A DNA stretch of 64,000 nt, from assembly GCA_041687675.1 (NCBI GenBank), contig JAWLBM010000019.1, positions 21,622 to 85,621 on the forward strand, read 5' to 3'. Every line of letters starts with the position of its first letter. The stretch's first letter is position 1. Position numbers and translations under genes: made by a program. This document shows positions 1-7,863 of this stretch, piece after piece. Below the pieces are notes generated by a model, which was not told where the DNA came from, ran no database searches, and saw only the letters and a program-made list of their open reading frames with translations. This DNA comes from JAWLBM01 sp041687675 (GTDB taxonomy: Bacteria > Pseudomonadota > Alphaproteobacteria > Rhizobiales > Pleomorphomonadaceae).

Positions 1-19
1 CCGCTGCCGCCCGGAGTGC

Positions 20-160
20 CTAGTTCCCCTCGATCGTGACGCCTTGCTCGCCGATCTCGATGTCGATGCCGCTCCGGCTCTCCTGGTAGTACAGGTAGCC
101 AACGACGACGACGCCTGCCACGAGAAGGCCGATCACCAGATAAAGCGCGTTGCGACTCAT
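20..160 (-). CDS. 46-aa single-pass membrane protein, unknown function
   Basis: Reading leftward from an ATG at 160 gives 46 residues and a TAG stop. Residues 5-24 are a strongly hydrophobic helix (ALYLVIGLLVAGVVVVGYLY). A short acidic tail follows (about residues 28-45) that would lie outside the membrane if the N-terminus is cytoplasmic. Small proteins of this layout are common in Hyphomicrobiales and are usually left as hypothetical. It lies upstream of, and on the same strand as, nothing else in the window, so its operon partners may be to the left. No good ribosome site is visible, which lowers confidence slightly. Function unknown. Confidence 0.65.
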   Translation of the reverse strand: MSRNALYLVIGLLVAGVVVVGYLYYQESRSGIDIEIGEQGVTIEGN

Positions 161-263
161 AGGAATCCGCCTTTCATGCGCCCGGCGACGGGGCGCAGCG
201 TTGCAAACGTTTCCCGGCCCGAAAACGGGGCGAACGCGAAAACCTCGTCGCCGGGCCTTCGGG

Positions 264-437
264 TCAGTCGCCGCGGAGAGTATCCTTCAGCCCGCCGACC
301 GCGTTCTGAACCTTGCCTTCCGTCTGGTCAACCTTCCCGTCCATCTCGAGTTTGGCGTCGCCGATCGCCTTGCCGGCGGCCTCCTTGACCTTTCCCTTGA
401 CGACCTTCGCGGAACCGACGACCCGATCCTTGTCCAT
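264..437 (-). CDS. CsbD family stress-response protein
   Basis: A 57-aa, highly charged, soluble protein starting MDKDRV, with repeated K-V-K-G/A-x-G-K patterns typical of the CsbD family (general-stress proteins first seen in Bacillus; biochemical role unknown). The start at 437 is preferred over an in-frame GTG at 458 because an AAGGAG ribosome site sits 7 nt before it. It is followed by the 46-aa membrane protein gene on the same strand after about 100 bp. CsbD genes are often under general-stress sigma control, but no convincing EcfG-type promoter could be picked out here. Confidence 0.9.
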   Translation of the reverse strand: MDKDRVVGSAKVVKGKVKEAAGKAIGDAKLEMDGKVDQTEGKVQNAVGGLKDTLRGD

Positions 438-753
438 CGCGTTCTCCTTTCGAGACACGTCTACTCTGATGCCAAAATATCGTTGTCGTCGTATGTTGTA
501 ATGCTACAGATTAACGACATTCACTGGTTTCGCTGTCGTCGTGCACGGCACCTGTGATCCGTCGGCTGGGCGCGGCTGGTAAGCTGGGGCGATCGAGCGG
601 CCCGGTTTCACCTTTTCGCCGCTGGCAGGTCCGCCCCGGCGGGGCCCGGCGGCGACCATGAAGGCCCGTCTGCAGGGCACGGGCGGTGTGGACGAGCAGG
701 TCTGGGGCCCATCCGGCCTTCCTCGATGTGCATACCCGATCGGGAGGACGGAA
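438..753. other. Divergent intergenic region, csbD / aminotransferase
   Basis: About 316 bases with no credible gene. The part nearest csbD (about 455-530) is noticeably richer in A+T than its surroundings and probably carries the csbD promoter. The right half is GC-rich and ends in the ribosome site of the aminotransferase gene. No terminator, repeat or RNA gene was recognised. Confidence 0.5.
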
Positions 754-1677
754 ATGGAGCGCAGCGACCCCATCGTCTACTTCAACGGACATCTCGTCCC
801 GGCGTCGAAGGCGACGATCAATGCCCTCTCGCCGGCGCTGACGCGCGGTCCGCTCCCCTACGAGACGTTGCGCGGCTACTGGAGCGAGATCGAAAGCGAG
901 CTCTTCCTCTTCCGGGTCGATGACCACCTCCGGCGGCTGGGCGCCTCGATGCGGATCCTGCGGTTCCGCGAACTCTTCGACCCCGCCGTGCTCACGCGCG
1001 CCTTCCGCGAGGTGGCCGCCGCAAACGGTTTCCGGGAGGACATCCACTACCGGCTGTTCGCCTTTCCGCAGGAGCAGGAGAGGAAACGCTACGCGACCAC
1101 CCGCGCGGGGATCGTCATCGACGCCGCCCCTCGTCCGGCCAAGACCCCGCGGCCCGCCGTATGCGCGGTGAGCCCCTGGCGTCGAGGCGGCGACGACGTC
1201 CAGCCGGCGCGGGTGAAGGCGATGGGCATCCGCATGTTCGCCCGGGCGGCGATGGACCAGGCCATCGAGGGCGGCTACGACCAGTTGATCCTCCTCAACG
1301 AGAGGGGCAAGCTGTCGGAGTCGGTCTCCAGCAACCTCTTCCTGGTGCGCCGGGGCGTGCTGGTGACCCCGGAGGCGACGGCCTCCCTGCTCGAAGGCAT
1401 CACCCGCGCGACGGTGCTCGAACTCGCGGCCGCCCGGGGCCTCGCCACGGTCGAGCGCGAGGTGGACCTCACCGAACTCTATGACGCCGACGAGGCGTTC
1501 CTGTGCAGCACGGGGCTGGAGATCCTGCCCATCCGGTCGGTGGACGGCATCGTCCTGGGCGACGGCGAGCCGGGCGAGACGACGCGCGTCCTCGGTGACC
1601 TCTACGGCGCGGTCATCCGCGGCCGTGATCCCGCCCGCCGCCACTGGCTGACGCCGGTCTACGGCGGGGCGGCCTGA
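754..1677 (+). CDS. Class IV aminotransferase (IlvE / aminodeoxychorismate lyase-like)
   Basis: A 307-aa fold-type IV PLP enzyme. The likely Schiff-base lysine is K155 in the RVKAMG segment, and the PLP-contacting E189 lies in LSESVSSNLF, the usual E-x-x-x-x-N-L-F block. Length matches branched-chain aminotransferases and aminodeoxychorismate lyases (about 280-310 aa). The start at 754 is chosen for the GGGAGGAC site just before it; in-frame sequence upstream looks non-coding. Substrate cannot be told from the motifs: branched-chain amino acids, D-amino acids or 4-amino-4-deoxychorismate are all possible. It stands alone, convergent with the receiver protein gene. Confidence 0.85.
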   Translation: MERSDPIVYFNGHLVPASKATINALSPALTRGPLPYETLRGYWSEIESELFLFRVDDHLRRLGASMRILRFRELFDPAVLTRAFREVAAANGFREDIHYRLFAFPQEQERKRYATTRAGIVIDAAPRPAKTPRPAVCAVSPWRRGGDDVQPARVKAMGIRMFARAAMDQAIEGGYDQLILLNERGKLSESVSSNLFLVRRGVLVTPEATASLLEGITRATVLELAAARGLATVEREVDLTELYDADEAFLCSTGLEILPIRSVDGIVLGDGEPGETTRVLGDLYGAVIRGRDPARRHWLTPVYGGAA

Positions 1678-1700
1678 CGCGGGCGGCCGAGGGGGGGCGG

Positions 1701-2513
1701 TCAGTCGATGATGTGAACGTCGTCCGCCGGCGGGTCCTCCTGCCGGGCGAGCCGGCTCGCCGGTTTCGCCGGGGCGGCCTCCTCGGACTCGCGGGCGGCG
1801 AGCATGGAGGCGATCTCGCGGCGCAGCGGGGTGGGAACCCTCACGGTGGCGCCGCCCGCGCCGTCCGGGTCGCCGACCACCGGAATCTTGGTGACCGGCC
1901 CCGTCAGTACCGGCGGCGGCGGCTCCAGCGGGCTCGGCGGTACGCGGCCGTATCTGAGGCGGGCCTTCTCGCGACGGTCGAGGAGATGCTGGAGGGTCAC
2001 CACCTCGGGGTCGGCGAAGAGGCCGGCGGCGGGGTCGGGGCCGGTGGCGGCGGCTCCGCGCCGGCGGCGGCGATCTGGGCCGAAGTAGCCCGCCGGGGTG
2101 CGGATGTAGGTGCGCGGCCAGTCGAACACGGCGGACATCCGCTGCCACAGCACCCGAGGGCTGTAGGGCTTCACCAGCACCTCGTCGATTCCGGCCCGGA
2201 TCGCCTTCTCGACGATGTCCTGCTCCGCGTGGGCGGTGGCGAGCACGATCGGCATCACCGCGTTGACCACCCGGTCGGAGCCTCGGATGCGGCGGGCGAG
2301 GGCGAGGCCGTCGAGGCCGGGCATCACGAGGTCGATGATCGCGGCGTCGACATGGCGGGACGTGAAGGCATTGAAGGCCTGCTCGGGATCGGTGTAGCCG
2401 AGCGTCTGGCCGACGCCGAGGCTGCGCAGCAGGTCGCGGGTCAGCTCGACCACGCGATAATTGTCGTCGACGACGACGACCAGCTTCTCGGCGTATGGAC
2501 TTCGGGTGGTCAC
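1701..2513 (-). CDS. Orphan response regulator (CheY-like receiver with disordered tail)
   Basis: A 270-aa protein. Residues about 10-135 form a receiver domain: acidic pair D16-D17, phospho-acceptor D61 (IIDLVMPG), T93 and K115 (VKPYS) are all present, so phosphorylation should be possible. The remaining 130 or so residues are rich in Pro, Arg and Ala and show no DNA-binding, GGDEF or other output domain. No histidine kinase is nearby. It starts with GTG, preceded by GAGGG. It may act by protein contact, like other single-domain regulators. A phosphorelay role is an inference. Confidence 0.85.
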   Translation of the reverse strand: MTTRSPYAEKLVVVVDDNYRVVELTRDLLRSLGVGQTLGYTDPEQAFNAFTSRHVDAAIIDLVMPGLDGLALARRIRGSDRVVNAVMPIVLATAHAEQDIVEKAIRAGIDEVLVKPYSPRVLWQRMSAVFDWPRTYIRTPAGYFGPDRRRRRGAAATGPDPAAGLFADPEVVTLQHLLDRREKARLRYGRVPPSPLEPPPPVLTGPVTKIPVVGDPDGAGGATVRVPTPLRREIASMLAARESEEAAPAKPASRLARQEDPPADDVHIID

Positions 2514-2608
2514 GGCGCCCTCGCGCTTCCGGCGGAGGACCAGTGTCGCCGGGGGGCCGTGAAGGAAGCGTTTCGCGGACGGGGCGTTCTCCGCCGCCGG
2601 CGGATCGA

Positions 2609-2632
2609 CGGCTCCCCCGACCGGGGGAGCCG
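2609..2632 (-). terminator. Hairpin downstream of sodB
   Basis: A perfect 10-bp stem (CGGCTCCCCC / GGGGGAGCCG) with a 4-nt loop lies 10 bp past the sodB stop codon. There is no clear T-run on the minus strand, so it may terminate inefficiently or protect the 3' end of the sodB message. Confidence 0.5.
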
Positions 2633-2642
2633 CCGGAGTTCG

Positions 2643-3239
2643 TCAGCGGGCGCCGGCGTAGAGCTCGGCCACGTACTCCCAGTTGACCAGGTTGTCGAAC
2701 CAGGCCTCGAGGTACTTCGGGCGGGCGTTGCGGTAGTCGATGTAGTAGGAGTGCTCCCAGACGTCGACGCCGAGCAGCGGCGTCGCGCCGTGGACCAGCG
2801 GGTTCTCGCCGTTCGGCGTCTTCATGACGACGAACTTGCCGTCCTTCAGCGCCAGCCAGGCCCAGCCCGAGCCGAACTGCGTGGTGCCCGCCTGGATGAA
2901 GTCGGCGCGGAACTTGTCGAGCCCGCCGAGATCCTCGTCGATCTTCTTCTGCACCTCGCCCGGGATGGCGCCGCCGCCGTTCGGCTTCATCCACTTCCAG
3001 AAGTGGATGTGGTTGAAGTGCTGGCCGGCGTTGTTGAAGAGCGCCTGGTTCTTGCCGAAGGAGCCCTTCACCACGTCCTCGAGGCTGGCGTTCTCCCACT
3101 CGGTGCCCTTGAGCAGGTTGTTGCCGGTGTTCACATAGGCCGCGTGGTGCTTGTCGTGGTGGAACTCCAGCGTCTCGCGCGACATGTGCGGCCCGAGGGC
3201 GTCGTAGGCGTAGGGCAGGTCGGGAAGTTCGAAAGCCAT
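2643..3239 (-). CDS. sodB: Superoxide dismutase, Fe/Mn family
   Basis: A 198-aa cytoplasmic enzyme that dismutates superoxide. The four metal ligands are visible: H27 (LEFHHDKHH), the histidine of FNHIHFW, and the D and H of DVWEHSYY. The glutamine in NNAGQ is the arrangement usual in iron-type enzymes, so Fe is favoured over Mn, though cambialism cannot be excluded. The start at 3239 follows a GAGGGGAC ribosome site; upstream in-frame sequence is discarded. It has no signal peptide and appears monocistronic. Confidence 0.95.
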   Translation of the reverse strand: MAFELPDLPYAYDALGPHMSRETLEFHHDKHHAAYVNTGNNLLKGTEWENASLEDVVKGSFGKNQALFNNAGQHFNHIHFWKWMKPNGGGAIPGEVQKKIDEDLGGLDKFRADFIQAGTTQFGSGWAWLALKDGKFVVMKTPNGENPLVHGATPLLGVDVWEHSYYIDYRNARPKYLEAWFDNLVNWEYVAELYAGAR

Positions 3240-3494
3240 CGGAATGTCCCCTCGTGAGGCGGGATGAAAAATCGCGGGCGGCCGGGCCGCCGCCGCCGGG
3301 ACCATAAAGTGTCGCACCGGAAGCGGCAACGCCGCCGGTCAGGATGTAGGGCCAAAGGGCCCGCTCATACAGGGGGAGGGCGGTCGCAATCGCCGGGCGG
3401 CGAGCTCCGCGCGGCGAGGCGACCAGCCCCAGGGTCGGCGAGGATCCGCCGGGCGGGCGGCGCCGGCCGGTGTTGCCCGCGTCCGCGTCGCAGG

Positions 3495-4010
3495 TCAGGC
3501 GCGAGGCCGGTAGTCCGCCGCTCCCCAGTGGCGGCTGCCGCGGGCGGCGGGGCCGACGGCCGCGCGCGACAGCCCGTAGTGGCGGGCGAGGGCGGCAAGC
3601 GCGAGGCGGAGCACCACCTTGCCGGAGCGCAGCGGCCAGCCGCGCAGCCGCTCCACCTCCGGCAGGGTCCGCTCGTGGCAGCAGACGTCGACCAGCGGGC
3701 CGGCGAGTTCCGGCCCGACGGCGGCGAGGGCGCGCTCGATCCGCTGTCGGGCCGCGCCCGCCGCCTCCGACGGGGTCATCCCGCCGGCGCCGGTGTGGCC
3801 GCGCGCCGAGCCGAAGGCGTCCCAGTCGGTCGTGAGGCGGCCACCGAGGGAGGCGAGGCCGAAGTCGCGGCGCAGCCGCTCCCCGGCGGCGAAGCCGGTC
3901 TCGTCCAGCATCGGCTGGCCGTCGCGGTCGCGGCGGCTGCGCAGCCAGGCGAGGGAGCCCTCGGCGGCGGGCGGCGTGGTGGCGGCGTCAACGGTGCGGC
4001 GGCGGCTCAC
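3495..4010 (-). CDS. DUF6456 domain protein
   Basis: A 171-aa basic protein whose GTG start overlaps the TGA of the preceding HTH gene (GTGA), so the two are translationally coupled. The region around residues 15-65 (SLAWLRSRRDRDG ... GERLRRDFGLASL ... DWDAFG) is the typical DUF6456 block. The C-terminal half is helical with a WPLRSGKVVLRLALAALARHYG segment that could be another HTH-like helix pair. This gene pair is common in alphaproteobacteria. Its function is not known; a regulatory or DNA-bound role is inferred from the partner. Confidence 0.8.
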   Translation of the reverse strand: MSRRRTVDAATTPPAAEGSLAWLRSRRDRDGQPMLDETGFAAGERLRRDFGLASLGGRLTTDWDAFGSARGHTGAGGMTPSEAAGAARQRIERALAAVGPELAGPLVDVCCHERTLPEVERLRGWPLRSGKVVLRLALAALARHYGLSRAAVGPAARGSRHWGAADYRPRA

Positions 4011-4483
4011 GGGCGGACCTCCGCGGCGGCGACGTCGATCTCCGCGCCGACGAAGCCGGCCCAGCGGTCGAGGGCGATCTCCACCGCCTCGATCCGGCGG
4101 TCGACGTCGGGGTCGTCGCGGCTGTCCTCGACGCGGCGGCAGGCGTGGCGGGCCGTGGTCCGGTCGCGCCGGAAGCGGCGGGCGGCCGCGGTGAGCGAGA
4201 GGCCAAGGTGCACGTGGGTGAGGTAGATCGCCACCTGCCGGGCGAAGGCGACCGGCGCGCGGCCGCGCCGCTCCGCGACCAGCGTCGGCAGTTCCAGCCC
4301 GAAGGCGCGCATCACCAGCTGTTCGACCACCGCGGACGAGGTCGGGTGGTCCCGGCCGGCGGCCGGCGGGGGAGAATAGCCGACGGCGGCCGGCGGACGG
4401 ATCGCCGGGTCCGCGAACGCCGGCGGAGGCAGCGGGCTGGCGTGGGGCACGGCGGCGCATGCGTCTCGAGACGTGATGGTCAT
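4007..4483 (-). CDS. HTH protein with DnaA domain IV-like fold
   Basis: A 158-aa protein. Residues 1-60 are low-complexity and Pro/Ala-rich. Residues about 75-140 resemble the DnaA C-terminal DNA-binding domain: a basic residue before FARQVAIYL, then GLSLTAAARRF, then RDRTTARHACRRVE, which mirrors the GRDHTTVLHACRKI signature that reads DnaA boxes. There is no AAA+ ATPase domain, so it cannot be an initiator. It may compete for DnaA boxes or act as a transcription factor. ATG at 4483 follows GGAGCGAGGG. It is the first gene of a two-gene operon with DUF6456. Confidence 0.85.
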   Translation of the reverse strand: MTITSRDACAAVPHASPLPPPAFADPAIRPPAAVGYSPPPAAGRDHPTSSAVVEQLVMRAFGLELPTLVAERRGRAPVAFARQVAIYLTHVHLGLSLTAAARRFRRDRTTARHACRRVEDSRDDPDVDRRIEAVEIALDRWAGFVGAEIDVAAAEVRP

Positions 4484-4526
4484 CCCTCGCTCCTGCTTCC
4501 GCGGGCGGCCGGAATCACCGCCCGAC

Positions 4527-4563
4527 ACATAGGAATGATTACCTATGTATAGAAACACGTGTT
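4527..4563. promoter_or_regulatory. Two palindromes in the HTH/DUF6456 promoter region
   Basis: ACATAGG and CCTATGT arms (7 bp, 8-nt spacer) span 4527-4548, and a perfect 10-bp palindrome AACACGTGTT lies at 4554-4563. Both are in an A+T-richer stretch 44-80 bp upstream of the HTH gene and also upstream of the divergent 115-aa gene. They are candidate operators, possibly autoregulatory. A weak DnaA-box-like 7/9 match (TTATCCCCG on the minus strand) is at 4572-4580. Confidence 0.45.
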
Positions 4564-4694
4564 CCGGGGGGCGGGGATAACTTTGGGTTGTTTTTTGACC
4601 GCGGTTGGCGAGCGGCAGGAGGGCCCGGTTGTCCCCGTGGCCGGCGCCGCATGCGAGGATCCGCCGGTCGCAACACCTCACCGGAGACCGTCCG

Positions 4695-5042
4695 ATGGAT
4701 ACCCGCGTCGGCCGCCCACCCCACCCGATCTCCGCCCCGCTGGGGCGCCTCGTCGACGCGGGCGCCGCGGCCTACGATCGCCGCCTGGTGCTGCCGCGCC
4801 TCTTGCCGCTGGAGCCCGCCGACCTTGCCGGCCCCGAGCCGGACACGGCGCGCCGGCTCTGCCGCCTGATCGCCCGGGCGCTCCGGGCCGAGCGGAACCG
4901 CGGTCGGGCGGGCCACTGGACCTACGACCTCAACCGCCACATCGGGCTCATGCAGGCGCTGAAGGCCGAGCGGGCGACGCTCTCCGGCCGCCGCCCGCCG
5001 CAGCCGCCACCCGCCGCCTGGCGGGCGCTGGACCTGCTTTGA
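4695..5042 (+). CDS. Conserved hypothetical 115-aa protein
   Basis: A soluble, arginine-rich protein starting MDTRVGRPP, with a GGAG site 9 nt before the ATG. The central part (TARRLCRLIARALRAERNRGRAGHWTYDLNRHIGL in pieces) looks helical, and the block WTYDLNRHIGLMQAL suggests a conserved family, but I do not recognise one. It is divergent from the DnaA-domain HTH gene and shares its 211-bp promoter region, so regulation by that protein is plausible but unproven. Confidence 0.6.
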   Translation: MDTRVGRPPHPISAPLGRLVDAGAAAYDRRLVLPRLLPLEPADLAGPEPDTARRLCRLIARALRAERNRGRAGHWTYDLNRHIGLMQALKAERATLSGRRPPQPPPAAWRALDLL

Positions 5043-5080
5043 GCCGCCGGGGCGGCCCTGATCGGCAGGAATCCGCAGGA

Positions 5081-7162
5081 TCAGGGCCGGCCGAGCACCT
5101 TCAGGATGAAGGCATAGCGCAGCGCCACCTCCTTGAGGCCGTCGAAGCGGCCGGAGGCGCCGCCGTGGCCGGCGTCCATGTTGACCTCGCAGACCAGCGG
5201 GTTGTCGTCGGTCTTGAGCTCGCGCAGCCGCGCCACCCACTTCGCCGGCTCCCAGTAGGTCACCCGCGGGTCGGTGAGGCCGGCCAGCGCCAGGATCGGC
5301 GGATAATCCTTCGCCTCGACGTTGTCGTAGGGGCTGTAGGCGCGGATCCGCTCGAAGTCCTCGTCGCTCTCGATCGGGTTGCCCCACTCGGGCCACTCCG
5401 GCGGGGTCAGCGGCAGGGTGTCGTCGAGCATTGTGTTGAGCACGTCGACGAAGGGCACGATGGCGACGACGGCGCCGAACACCTCCGGGCGCATGTTGGC
5501 GACCGCGCCCATCAGCATGCCGCCGGCGGACCCGCCCATCGCGGCGATCCGGCCGCGGCTGGTGAAGCCGGCGTCGGAGAGGTACTCGGCGGCGGCGATG
5601 AAGTCGGTGAAGCTGTTCCCCTTCTTCGCCCGGCGGCCGTCCTTGTACCATCGGTAGCCCTTGTCGTTGCCGCCGCGGATGTGGGCGATGGCGTAGACGA
5701 AGCCGCGGTCGACCAGCGACAGCACCGAGGTGGAGAAGGACGCGGGGATGGAGATGCCGTAGGCGCCATAGCCGTAGAGCACCAGCGGCGCCGAGCCGTC
5801 CAGCGGCGTGTCGGCCCGGTAGAGCAGCGACACCGGCACCGTCTCGCCGTCCGGCGCGGTGGCCTCGACGCGGCGGGTGACGTAGTCGGCCGGGTCGTGG
5901 CCGGAGGGCACCTCCTGCGTCTTGCGCAGCACCCGCTCGCGCGTCGCCATGTCGTAGTCGAAGACCTGGCTCGGCGTCGTCATCGACGAGTAGGTGAAGC
6001 GCAGGGCCGTGGTGTCGAACTCGTAGCCGCCGGAGAGCCCCAGCGAGTAGGCCTCCTCCTCGAAGGCGATGGCGTGCTCCTCGCCGCTGGCGAGGTCGCG
6101 GACGATGATCCGCGGCAGCCCGCCGAACCGCTCGAGCCGTGCCATCCGGCCCTTGAACAGGACCATCGACAGGATCAGCCGGCCGGGCTGGTGCGGCACG
6201 AGGTCGGTCCAGTTGTCCCGTCCGGGGGCGGAGAGGGGGGCGGTGACGATCTTGAAGTCCTCGGCCCCGTCGGCGTTGGTCAGGATGTAGAGCGTGTCCT
6301 CGCCGTCGTCCTCGACGGAGTATTCGACCTCCGTCTCGCGCGGGGCGACCAGCACCGGTTCGGCGGAGGGATCCTCTGTCGGGATCAGCCGCACCTCGGA
6401 GGTCTGGTGGTCGTGGCTGTCGATGACGAGGTAGCGTCCAGAGCGGGTGCGCCCGACGCCGGTGAAGAAGCCGCTGTCCGCCTCGCGGTAGACGAGGACG
6501 TCCTCGCTCGCCGGGGTGCCCACCACGTGGCGGAAGACCTTCTCCGAGCGGTGATTGTCGTTGAGCCAGGTGTAGAGGAAGGACCGGCCGTCGCTCGCCC
6601 AGGCCGCTCCGCCGGCGGTGTTCGGCACCTCGTCGGAAAGGTCGCGCAGCGTCTCCAGGTCGCGGAGGCGGATGACGTTGTATTCCGAGCCCTTGTCGTC
6701 GATGCCGTAGGCGAGCAGCCGGTGGTCCGGGCTGTGCGCCGCGCCGCCGAGCTGGAAGTAGGCCTTGCCCTTCGACATCTCGTCGCCGTCGAGGATCACC
6801 GTCTCCTCGCCGCCCGCGCGCGGGGTCCGGACCAGGCGGGGGTGCTGGGCGCCCTCCAGGTAGCGGCTGCCGTAGGCGAAGGGCCCGTCCGGCAGCGGCA
6901 CCGAGCTGTCGTCCTCCTTGATCCGGCCGCGCATCTCGGCCAGCAGCGCCTTCTGGAGGTCCTCCGTGTCCGCCATGTAGCTGGCGCACCAGGCGTTCTC
7001 CGCCTCCAGATGGGCGCGGATGTCGCCGGCGAGCTTCGAGGGGTCGCGGATCACCTCCTGCCAGTTGTCGGCGCGCAGCCAGCCGTAGTCGTCGACCAGG
7101 GTGGCGCCGTGGACGCTGCGGCTGACGGGTCGGCGTTCGGCACGGGGCGGTGTGCTGGTCAC
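5081..7162 (-). CDS. ptrB: Oligopeptidase B (S9A prolyl oligopeptidase family)
   Basis: A 693-aa serine peptidase that cleaves short peptides after Arg or Lys in the cytoplasm. The N-terminal half is the seven-bladed propeller that restricts substrate size; the C-terminal third is the alpha/beta-hydrolase domain with the nucleophile in MGGSAGGML, the oxyanion tyrosine region GYGAYGI and the late DAGHGG histidine. Length matches the family (about 680-710). The start is a GTG at 7162 after GAGGAATC; longer upstream reading frame is an artefact of high GC. It lies 77 bp after msrB on the same strand. Confidence 0.93.
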   Translation of the reverse strand: MTSTPPRAERRPVSRSVHGATLVDDYGWLRADNWQEVIRDPSKLAGDIRAHLEAENAWCASYMADTEDLQKALLAEMRGRIKEDDSSVPLPDGPFAYGSRYLEGAQHPRLVRTPRAGGEETVILDGDEMSKGKAYFQLGGAAHSPDHRLLAYGIDDKGSEYNVIRLRDLETLRDLSDEVPNTAGGAAWASDGRSFLYTWLNDNHRSEKVFRHVVGTPASEDVLVYREADSGFFTGVGRTRSGRYLVIDSHDHQTSEVRLIPTEDPSAEPVLVAPRETEVEYSVEDDGEDTLYILTNADGAEDFKIVTAPLSAPGRDNWTDLVPHQPGRLILSMVLFKGRMARLERFGGLPRIIVRDLASGEEHAIAFEEEAYSLGLSGGYEFDTTALRFTYSSMTTPSQVFDYDMATRERVLRKTQEVPSGHDPADYVTRRVEATAPDGETVPVSLLYRADTPLDGSAPLVLYGYGAYGISIPASFSTSVLSLVDRGFVYAIAHIRGGNDKGYRWYKDGRRAKKGNSFTDFIAAAEYLSDAGFTSRGRIAAMGGSAGGMLMGAVANMRPEVFGAVVAIVPFVDVLNTMLDDTLPLTPPEWPEWGNPIESDEDFERIRAYSPYDNVEAKDYPPILALAGLTDPRVTYWEPAKWVARLRELKTDDNPLVCEVNMDAGHGGASGRFDGLKEVALRYAFILKVLGRP

Positions 7163-7239
7163 GGACAGGATTCCTCGCAGGTGTTTGGCGCGGCCGCCCG
7201 GAGGCGGCCGGCGTGGAGCTGGCTGGGAGACGCGGCTTG

Positions 7240-7662
7240 TCAGACGGCGGTGCCGTCGGGCAGGCGCAGTGTCAGGGCGTTGCCGTTCATGCAGTAGCGC
7301 AGCCCCGTCGGGCGCGGACCGTCCGGAAAGACATGGCCGAGATGGGCGTCGCAGGCGGCGCAGCGGATCTCGGTGCGGCGCATGAAGAAGGAGCCGTCCT
7401 GGTGCTCCTCCACCGCGTCCTTGTCCACGGGCGCGAAGAAGGACGGCCAGCCGGTGCCGGACTCGAACTTGGTGTCGGACGAGAACAGCGGTGCGTCGCA
7501 GCACACGCAGTGGTAGGTGCCTTCGCGGTGGTCGTTCCAGTAGGGGCCCGTGAAGGCCCGCTCGGTGCCGTGGCGGCGGGTCACCTTGTACTGCTCGGGC
7601 GTCAGCTCGCGCTTCCACTCCTCGTCGGACTTCACGACCTTGCGGTGGCTGGTCTCGGTCAT
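7240..7662 (-). CDS. msrB: Peptide-methionine (R)-S-oxide reductase
   Basis: A 140-aa cytosolic repair enzyme that reduces methionine-R-sulfoxide in proteins. The zinc site is complete (C52/C55 and C101/C104) and the catalytic cysteine is C124 in RYCMNGNAL. The GWPSFF block is present. ATG at 7662 follows GAGGGAG. It is upstream of ptrB in the same direction. Together with sodB in the region this adds to oxidative-damage defence. Confidence 0.96.
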   Translation of the reverse strand: MTETSHRKVVKSDEEWKRELTPEQYKVTRRHGTERAFTGPYWNDHREGTYHCVCCDAPLFSSDTKFESGTGWPSFFAPVDKDAVEEHQDGSFFMRRTEIRCAACDAHLGHVFPDGPRPTGLRYCMNGNALTLRLPDGTAV

Positions 7663-7863
7663 CGGTGGGGCTCCCTCCTCGCGCGGGGACATCGGCGCGC
7701 ACCGGCCAGATATGGGACGGCAGGGCCTTCGGAGCAAGCGACCGCCCGGCGCCGGCGCACCGGAGGCGGTGCGGCGTGCTGGCGAGTGCCCGGGGATGTC
7801 CGGCTGGGCCGGAACGGCTCATGTCCGAGCCGCCCCGGCCGACCGGGCACGGGCGACCCGATG

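Noticed and set aside
4572..4580. DnaA box in the HTH promoter
   Set aside because: Only 7 of 9 positions match, which is expected by chance; kept only as a remark on the palindrome entry.
4559..7297. A 912-codon open frame on the plus strand over ptrB
   Set aside because: It is antisense to oligopeptidase B, has low-complexity Arg/Gly/Ala composition and no family features; typical of high-GC shadow frames.
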